Assembly: GCA_958295665.1 (NCBI GenBank)
Contig: OY282560.1
Location: 307,749,236-307,813,235, forward strand
Length of the DNA: 64,000 nucleotides
Direction of reading: 5' to 3'
DNA from: Tipula vernalis
Lineage: Eukaryota > Arthropoda > Insecta > Diptera > Tipulidae
A program made the translations under genes and the position numbers. This document shows, in pieces, positions 58,482-64,000 of the stretch; positions within the stretch are counted from its first letter, which is position 1, and the number at the start of each line of letters is the position of its first letter. Below the pieces are notes generated by a model. It saw nothing but the letters and a program-made list of their open reading frames with translations, was not told where the DNA came from and made no database searches.

Positions 58482-61400
58482 TCAGTTAGTACCATCAACA
58501 GCTATCATAGCGGCGATGTCGGTTGGTAGTGATTTTATGGCGGTGTGATGATTCTTCTTTAATGCAGCATCAGCTCCAACGAAATAAGTTCCGTTGTCGG
58601 AGTAAATATCCGTGCATAAGCCTCGTCTGGACACGAATCGTTTGTAGGCGGCAATGAATGCTGCTGTTGTTAAGCAGCTAACTATCTCGATATGAATAGC
58701 TTTTGTTACCATGCATATGAATAGAGCTATGTATCCTTTATATGACTTGTAACCTCTTCCTCTAGTTGTCCTTAATTGGATGGGACCAGCATAGTCGATT
58801 CCTGTTTTTGCGAATGCTCTTCCTGGCTGAACCCTAGCTGCTGGTAAGATGCCCATTAGTTGATCCGATATGTGTTGTTTGTAGCGGAAACATTTTAGAC
58901 ATTTTCGCACTACATTGCGGACAGCACGCTTACCATCTATAACCCAGTATTTGTTTCTTAAGTGTTCTAAAGTCAACTGAGTACCACCGTGCATCGTGTT
59001 ACGGTGGGTTTCTTCAATGATTCGTAGTGTGATAATATTATGGCTGTCCAAAATGATCGGATATCGGCTGGTGGCTGGAAGATCTGCGTTTCGTAAACGC
59101 CCATTTACACGTAACAGGCCGTCATCGCCTGCCATTGGGTTCAATGACGCAAGCCTGCTTTTGTTGTTAATTTTTCTTGCAAACTTGAGGCAGAGAACTT
59201 CATCATGAAAATCTTGTTCTTGCATGATTCTGAGGATTGTAGTTTCCGCGTCCTGGAGTTCTTGATTTGATGGCACTTCATTCCATTGGTTTGCAAGTTT
59301 ATTACGATTAATGAAACGTTTACAGTACGCGATGATCCGTTTCAATTTGTTGATGTTGGAATAGCGCTTCAATAGTGCTGCAAACGGGTTGGCTTCTTTT
59401 ACTGCGATGAATGCTTGCACGACCTTTTCCTCTAAGTCATTTGGTTCTAATACCACCAGGTTTTCTGGTGTAGGTGTATCTGATATTACCTCGTTTTGAA
59501 GAAAGTCAGGTCCCTTCCACCAGAAATGGTTGTTTGCCAGCGCCAGTGGAGTTGTTCCACGTGATGCTATGTCCGCCGGGTTGTCACTTGACTTCACATG
59601 ATTCCATGTTGTTGTTGGTAGCATACTATTTATAGCCGATATTCTATTTGCCACAAATGTTTGGAACCGGTTTGGTTCCCCCTTTATCCAACACAATGTA
59701 ATTGTTGAATCGGACCAGGCATACGTTTTGACGTTATTGAGTCCCATAGCACTCTGAACATGATTCATCAGTTTTGCCAATAGCAATGCTGCGTTTAACT
59801 CAAGATGTGGAATTGGCAGCTTTGTTTTGATAGGGGCCACTCGTGTTTTTGACATTAATAAGTTTGTGGTAATGTTGCCCATACTGTCGATGTTTCGGCA
59901 ATATACCACGGCAGCGTATGCCATCTCTGATGCATCTGCAAATCCTAGAAGCTCAACTGAGGACTCCCTCATTATACCAATCCATCGAGGAATTGCAATC
60001 TCCGTCATTATTGACATCTCCTCTTTGTACTTAACCCAGCTAGTGTTTAATGTTGCTGGTAATGATTCATCCCAATCTATTCCAATTCTCCAAGCTTCTT
60101 GCATCATCAGTTTGGCCGTGATGGTTATTGGTGATAGCCATCCTATGGGGTCGAATAATTTTGAGGAATCTGATAACAATGAACGCTTTGTTGGATTGCA
60201 ATCGGATAGATGCAATTCGGATACATCGAACTTAAAAACGTCCACAAGGGGATGATATATTATCCCTAAGGTTTTGACGGAATCATTTAGCTTGATTGAT
60301 AGGTTGCCTGTACGATGCAATTCACTGGGAATATGATCCAGAACGTCCGCAGAATTCGAAGCCCATTTCCTTAGAGTCATTCCGCCTAGCTCCGTGAGAG
60401 TCCTTAGCTGATTCACGGCCAAGATTATTTCCGCCTTGCTGTCACCTCCAGTTAAAAGATCATCTACGTACAAATCTGATGATAGAATTTTAGCAGCGGT
60501 TGGATAGATACTGCTATTATCTTCTGCTAGTTTTAATAACGCTCTTACGGCTAAGAAGCTGGCAGCGGTGGTGCCATATGTAACAGTGTTTAGTCTGTAG
60601 GTGGCTATAGGTTTTGTTGGATCATTTCGCCATAATATGCGCTGAAAATCTCGATCCCGTTTATGAATCCAAATTTGTCTGTACATTTTTTCGATATCAG
60701 CGGTTATGACGAATTTGTGTCTACGCCACCGGAGGAGAATGTCAACTAAGTCCTCTTGCAATTTTGGGCCAGTCATCATTAAATCATTTAGTGACACTCC
60801 CGTAGTTGTTTTTGCAGAAGCGTCGAAAACGACCCGGAGTTTGGTAGTTGTACTATCTTGCTTTATAATGCCATGATGTGGTATATAATAGCTTTCACTC
60901 GCTTTCAAGCGTTCAGACTCTGTGTTGATTATCTTCATATGTTTTAGGTCAATGTATTCTTGCATGAACTGATGATAATTCTGCTTGAAAGATGCATCCT
61001 TGTCGAACTTTCTTTCGAGCTGTAATAATCTGGCTACCGCTGTTCGTCTTGACTCCCCCAAGTTGATATTATTTGTCTTAAATGGAATCCTCACCATGTA
61101 TCTTCCATCGGGGCAGTGCTCTACAGTTGACTCAAAATGTGACTCAATCTTGATTTCTTCCTCAGTGCGGCTCCTTTCCTCTGGAATATTGTCGTTTTCG
61201 ATGAATAATTTTAGTTGTTCCTCAATCGTCTTGGTAGTCACCATGCTTGTTATTGTTTGGTCTGCAAGGGCTCCTAAGTTGCCAATAATGGTCCACCCAA
61301 ATTCCGTACGTTGAGCCATGGGTTCATGGCGTTCTCCCTTCAGGATATCGTTGGTTACTAATAATGGGTAATAGTCCGCACCAATTACCAGGTCAATGGG

Positions 61401-63479
61401 TTGTGACATATTGTATTGTGGATCCGCTAACTGTATGTTGTGGAGATGCTTCCATTTGTCGACATTGATGTTGGTCTCAGGAAGCTGTTGCGCCAGTTTA
61501 TCAAATATTAAGGCATCGATATTCAAACGAAAACCTCCAAAGAATCTTGGTGCTATCTCGACGTTGATAGTCTGGCGACATATGCCAGCATTATTTCCGC
61601 CTATACCCGAAATGTTGACGTGGGTTTTTTGTCTTCTAATATTCAATAGGTTGGCAGCCTTTGATGATATTAAAGTGGCTTGAGATCCAGAATCTATCAA
61701 GGCCCTTAACAAGATGATCTGCCCATTGCTAGTTGTTGCTTTAATTAGTGCAGTTGGTAATAGCACAGGTCCTTGTTGGTTGACCAGGAAAGTCTTAGCT
61801 GTGCTCATGCTCGTTGTAGCGGCGTTGTTGCAATGCAGAAGGGTGTGATGTTGCCCCTTGCAGACAATACATACTGCCGCTCTACAATCACCTCTCTTAT
61901 GAGCTTGGGAGAGGCAACGAACACAGCGGCCGGACTCATTTATCAACCTTGCTCTATCCAGTGTCGACATTTCCCTGAATTGGCTGCATTGATCCAGCCT
62001 GTGATTTTCTCTGCAAGGTTTGACCAGACATTTGTTGATGGACGTCGCTGCAACCACTCTATTTAATGGTGGCATGGTCAGTGGAGGTGCTCTTACCGTT
62101 GTTGGTTTGGCGCTCCCCATGGTTTCCAAAGACTGGAATCTTCTCTCCATAAAATTGAAGTATTCTTTTATGTTTGGAACTTCTCGAGGTTTGGCTAATG
62201 TTGTTTCATACAGCCTAGCGGTATCGGGATCTAACTTCTTTAGCAATATAAATGCCACAAATGACTCAAATGGGATGGACATTTGTAGTCGTTCTATATT
62301 GTGCAACATCTCCTTTGCAGTATCGTGATGGTTACGAATTGCCCCGGCAGTGGCTACTTGTATGGTTGGTAATGACAACAATGTGTTGAAATACTGGCTC
62401 GCCAATAATCTTGGATTTTCAAATCTTGCCTGAAGCAAGTCCCAGGCCGCTCTGTAATTCTCACCCGTTGTTGATAGGTGACGGATCAGCTGGGCCGCAC
62501 TCTTCTGAACGTGAGATTTTAGGTACGTCATTTTCACCGTATCGGAAATTTTCTTATTCCTATGAATAACTTCGGTAAAAATGTCGTTGAATGAACTCCA
62601 CTGCTCATAATCTCCGGAAAAAGTGGGAATTTCCACTTTTGGGAACTTGGTACAACCTGTTGAAACTTCTTTTGCCTCAATCTGAGCTTGCTGCAGTCGA
62701 ATAATTGTTGTTTCCACTTTATCCTGCAAGGTGTCATGGTAGTTGTTTATGAAATAATTATCTGTCCGATGTTCTTCCTCTGACTCCACCATGATAGTAG
62801 TGTGCAGCTCATCAATTTGGTCTACTCCCTTTTGCAACTGATGAACCTTTAGTTGCACATATTCCTTTGTAACTTCTCCCATTTCTAAGGCGTAATCAAT
62901 TGACCCAATTTTTTTGTACAATTGACGCATTAGCACGTCCTGTTTTTTTAGCAACTGCCTGATGCCATGTCCATCAGATGTGTCTCGCTCGTTGCCATTT
63001 AGCGATGAATGTTGTTGGGGTTCATCGCTTTCACTTTGCTTCGGCTCTGCCCCCTCGTTGTTGTTTGACGGAGCATGGGTTTTTGCACCGAAACCCGGGA
63101 TATCGGGTGGCGTAACCACAAACTCGCCATATCCGCTGATATCGAATTGCTGAAGTTGTGAAATATCCGCCGTCGATATTGTTGGTGTTAATGGAGGTCT
63201 GGCGTTTAACCGTTGGCGCATGTCAGCTATCAGAATCTCGTAATTCTCCGAAACTTCTTTCCTCTTTTTGAGGTATGGATGACTTGAATCTAGCGGTGGC
63301 TCTGCAGCACGAATTTCTTCGTCGCCTGCTAAATACTTCACGTATAAAGCCTTTACCTTTGCTATCCGCGATTCCAAGTACGACTTAGTTTTGCGGGATA
63401 AACTATCTTTGCCATAATTTCTCTGCAACGTTGTTATTTCTTCGGCAATTTCTGCCTGCAGCCGTAGTTTGCTCTCCAT
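58482..63479 (-). CDS. BEL/Pao gag-pol polyprotein, ends at TGA in integrase
   Basis: 1,665 codons from the ATG at 63479 (MESKLRLQAE); open frame upstream to 63515 lacks an ATG. Order: helical gag; capsid-like region with FPKVEIPTFSGDYEQW (~275); zinc knuckles CVRCLSQAHKRGDC and CIVCKGQHHTLLHC (~516-550); aspartic protease LIDSGSQATLIS (~595); RT with VITADIEKMYRQIW (~926) and YVDDLLTGG (~1003); RNase H starting GFADASEMAYAAV (~1175); integrase HHCC (THRNTMHGG...CLKCFRYK, ~1497-1530), GIDYAGP (~1561) and YSDNGTYF (~1626). Translation stops at a TGA after the second catalytic Asp, before the catalytic Glu, where the family normally has a tryptophan. One stop in an otherwise open frame suggests recent inactivation, or less likely readthrough. 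Confidence 0.92.
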   Translation of the reverse strand: MESKLRLQAEIAEEITTLQRNYGKDSLSRKTKSYLESRIAKVKALYVKYLAGDEEIRAAEPPLDSSHPYLKKRKEVSENYEILIADMRQRLNARPPLTPTISTADISQLQQFDISGYGEFVVTPPDIPGFGAKTHAPSNNNEGAEPKQSESDEPQQHSSLNGNERDTSDGHGIRQLLKKQDVLMRQLYKKIGSIDYALEMGEVTKEYVQLKVHQLQKGVDQIDELHTTIMVESEEEHRTDNYFINNYHDTLQDKVETTIIRLQQAQIEAKEVSTGCTKFPKVEIPTFSGDYEQWSSFNDIFTEVIHRNKKISDTVKMTYLKSHVQKSAAQLIRHLSTTGENYRAAWDLLQARFENPRLLASQYFNTLLSLPTIQVATAGAIRNHHDTAKEMLHNIERLQMSIPFESFVAFILLKKLDPDTARLYETTLAKPREVPNIKEYFNFMERRFQSLETMGSAKPTTVRAPPLTMPPLNRVVAATSINKCLVKPCRENHRLDQCSQFREMSTLDRARLINESGRCVRCLSQAHKRGDCRAAVCIVCKGQHHTLLHCNNAATTSMSTAKTFLVNQQGPVLLPTALIKATTSNGQIILLRALIDSGSQATLISSKAANLLNIRRQKTHVNISGIGGNNAGICRQTINVEIAPRFFGGFRLNIDALIFDKLAQQLPETNINVDKWKHLHNIQLADPQYNMSQPIDLVIGADYYPLLVTNDILKGERHEPMAQRTEFGWTIIGNLGALADQTITSMVTTKTIEEQLKLFIENDNIPEERSRTEEEIKIESHFESTVEHCPDGRYMVRIPFKTNNINLGESRRTAVARLLQLERKFDKDASFKQNYHQFMQEYIDLKHMKIINTESERLKASESYYIPHHGIIKQDSTTTKLRVVFDASAKTTTGVSLNDLMMTGPKLQEDLVDILLRWRRHKFVITADIEKMYRQIWIHKRDRDFQRILWRNDPTKPIATYRLNTVTYGTTAASFLAVRALLKLAEDNSSIYPTAAKILSSDLYVDDLLTGGDSKAEIILAVNQLRTLTELGGMTLRKWASNSADVLDHIPSELHRTGNLSIKLNDSVKTLGIIYHPLVDVFKFDVSELHLSDCNPTKRSLLSDSSKLFDPIGWLSPITITAKLMMQEAWRIGIDWDESLPATLNTSWVKYKEEMSIMTEIAIPRWIGIMRESSVELLGFADASEMAYAAVVYCRNIDSMGNITTNLLMSKTRVAPIKTKLPIPHLELNAALLLAKLMNHVQSAMGLNNVKTYAWSDSTITLCWIKGEPNRFQTFVANRISAINSMLPTTTWNHVKSSDNPADIASRGTTPLALANNHFWWKGPDFLQNEVISDTPTPENLVVLEPNDLEEKVVQAFIAVKEANPFAALLKRYSNINKLKRIIAYCKRFINRNKLANQWNEVPSNQELQDAETTILRIMQEQDFHDEVLCLKFARKINNKSRLASLNPMAGDDGLLRVNGRLRNADLPATSRYPIILDSHNIITLRIIEETHRNTMHGGTQLTLEHLRNKYWVIDGKRAVRNVVRKCLKCFRYKQHISDQLMGILPAARVQPGRAFAKTGIDYAGPIQLRTTRGRGYKSYKGYIALFICMVTKAIHIEIVSCLTTAAFIAAYKRFVSRRGLCTDIYSDNGTYFVGADAALKKNHHTAIKSLPTDIAAMIAVDGTN

Positions 63480-63775
63480 GTTGTTAATTAATTTACGCTG
63501 GTTGTGGCGTATCAAATTTTTGCTGCCGTTACGTCTGGAACGACGTCAGCCGCAGTCTTTCCCGATTGTTGTTATCGGCTCGGGAAATGCGCTCTGTGTA
63601 GCGCTTGTTGATTTGCAGATGGTTCGTCTGGAACGACGTCAATACCTGCTTGTCCGACTTGTTGTTTTACTAGCCTCGGAAATTGGCTCCTCTTGTGGTA
63701 AAGATGGCACTGAATATCCGATTGTTGTTGACTGGCTTCGGACTTGCTGATTGCGGAATACGCTCTTTGTAGCGC
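63480..63775 (-). other. 5' leader of the BEL/Pao element
   Basis: About 300 bp between the primer-binding site and the gag ATG. Repeated phrases such as 'gtctggaacgacgtca' (63532 and 63628) and 'ggctcggga/gcctcgga' form internal direct repeats, which may relate to packaging or dimerisation. A short upstream ORF runs from within the LTR/PBS (63805) to 63572; I do not call it. Confidence 0.5.
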
Positions 63776-63793
63776 ATCCGGCTCGAAGGACCA
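63776..63793 (-). other. Primer-binding site, tRNA-Tyr type
   Basis: On the element strand TGGTCCTTCGAGCCGGAT starts immediately after the LTR end. It is complementary to the 3' end of animal tRNA-Tyr, whose acceptor strand begins CCTTCGA and whose T-stem ends CCGGC, plus CCA. So first-strand synthesis is probably primed by tRNA-Tyr. Confidence 0.8.
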
Positions 63794-64000
63794 TGAAAAA
63801 CTCAAGCCTCTGCTTTGAATTTGTGGGAGTATTAGCCTGGTTACCAGGAAAGGGCCAAGCGAATACTCGAGAGAACTTTTAATTAAACTAGTTTAACGTT
63901 CGTTTTAATTCTGCTTTATTTTACCATATTCCGTGCTATTTATACAAAATGTGATACATTCTACACTACATTCTACATTCTATATGTTATGTATGTACAG
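63794..64000 (-). repeat. 5' LTR of BEL/Pao element (partial)
   Basis: Starts TGAAAAACTC (plus strand) and continues past the window edge. Identical to the left LTR for ~170 bp, then carries a CTACATT duplication relative to it. Confidence 0.9.

Larger units (their letters stand above)
55545..64000 (-). mobile_element. BEL/Pao LTR retrotransposon with env-like region (5' LTR runs off window)
   Basis: LTRs at 55545-55955 and from 63794 past the edge at 64000. Internal region 55956-63793 (7,838 bp). Primer-binding site next to the right LTR, polypurine tract next to the left LTR, one long gag-pol ORF and an env-like continuation. The two LTRs are identical over about the first 170 bp and then differ by small indels in a CTACATT/TATGTA-rich part, so insertion is recent. 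It lies inside a PHD-finger ORF. The right-hand target duplication is outside the window. Confidence 0.92.

Noticed and set aside
61985..62328. Plus-strand ORFs within the BEL gag-pol (several of 60-140 codons)
   Set aside because: Antisense to an uninterrupted gag-pol frame with recognised domains.

Overview
The window looks like a repeat-dominated stretch of an insect genome, most likely a higher fly. The evidence is high A+T content, long (TA)n arrays, short GT-AG introns, Jockey- and LOA-type LINEs, BEL/Pao, gypsy and Penelope relics, and one ordinary nuclear gene resembling DHRS4. No rRNA, tRNA or CRISPR was seen. Nearly all other coding capacity belongs to mobile elements, many nested inside each other.

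Layout. 1-2.33 kb: 3' part of a decayed Jockey-like LINE (copy A). 2.6-2.73 kb: three consecutive stem-loops sharing a loop sequence. 3.2-7.0 kb: (TA)n, two long inverted repeats and a 1.85 kb degenerate minisatellite rich in GAATTC. 7.0-12.2 kb: fragments of a Penelope-like element, a DNA transposase, a TIR element and a gypsy pol. 12.4-15.4 kb: relic of a CACTA-like transposon plus an unassigned 118-codon ORF. 16.37-33.70 kb: a second, nearly full-length Jockey-like LINE (copy B) with a 14-15 bp target duplication, split by a 12,656 bp DNA transposon (20206-32861). That transposon has CACTGAGA-type termini and a TA duplication. It carries a zinc-finger transposase and an eight-exon second gene, and itself holds a 1.3 kb palindrome. 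34.2-39.6 kb: tandem repeats, a deleted Tc1-like element, a CR1/Jockey-group LINE relic and a dispersed repeat array. 41.98-42.94 kb: the DHRS4-like short-chain dehydrogenase gene (three coding exons). 43.6-51.65 kb: reverse-strand relics of gypsy, Penelope and an RNase H-bearing LINE, the last interrupted by a solo LTR and by a 1.72 kb TIR element. 51.8-52.4 kb: MULE transposase relic. 55.36 kb: PHD-like finger ORF cut off by a young reverse-strand BEL/Pao element (55545 to the window edge) with an env-like region.

How it fits together. Insertion order can be read in places. Copy B inserted first, the CACTA-like element then inserted in its reverse transcriptase, and the palindrome came later. 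The RNase H LINE preceded its solo LTR and TIR insert. The BEL element is recent, since its LTRs match over about 170 bp. The best candidate for an under-described system is the two-gene CACTA-like transposon: its second gene has a fully phase-consistent splice model and a decayed relative lies at 14.5-14.9 kb. Identifications come from motif recognition only; no database search was possible.
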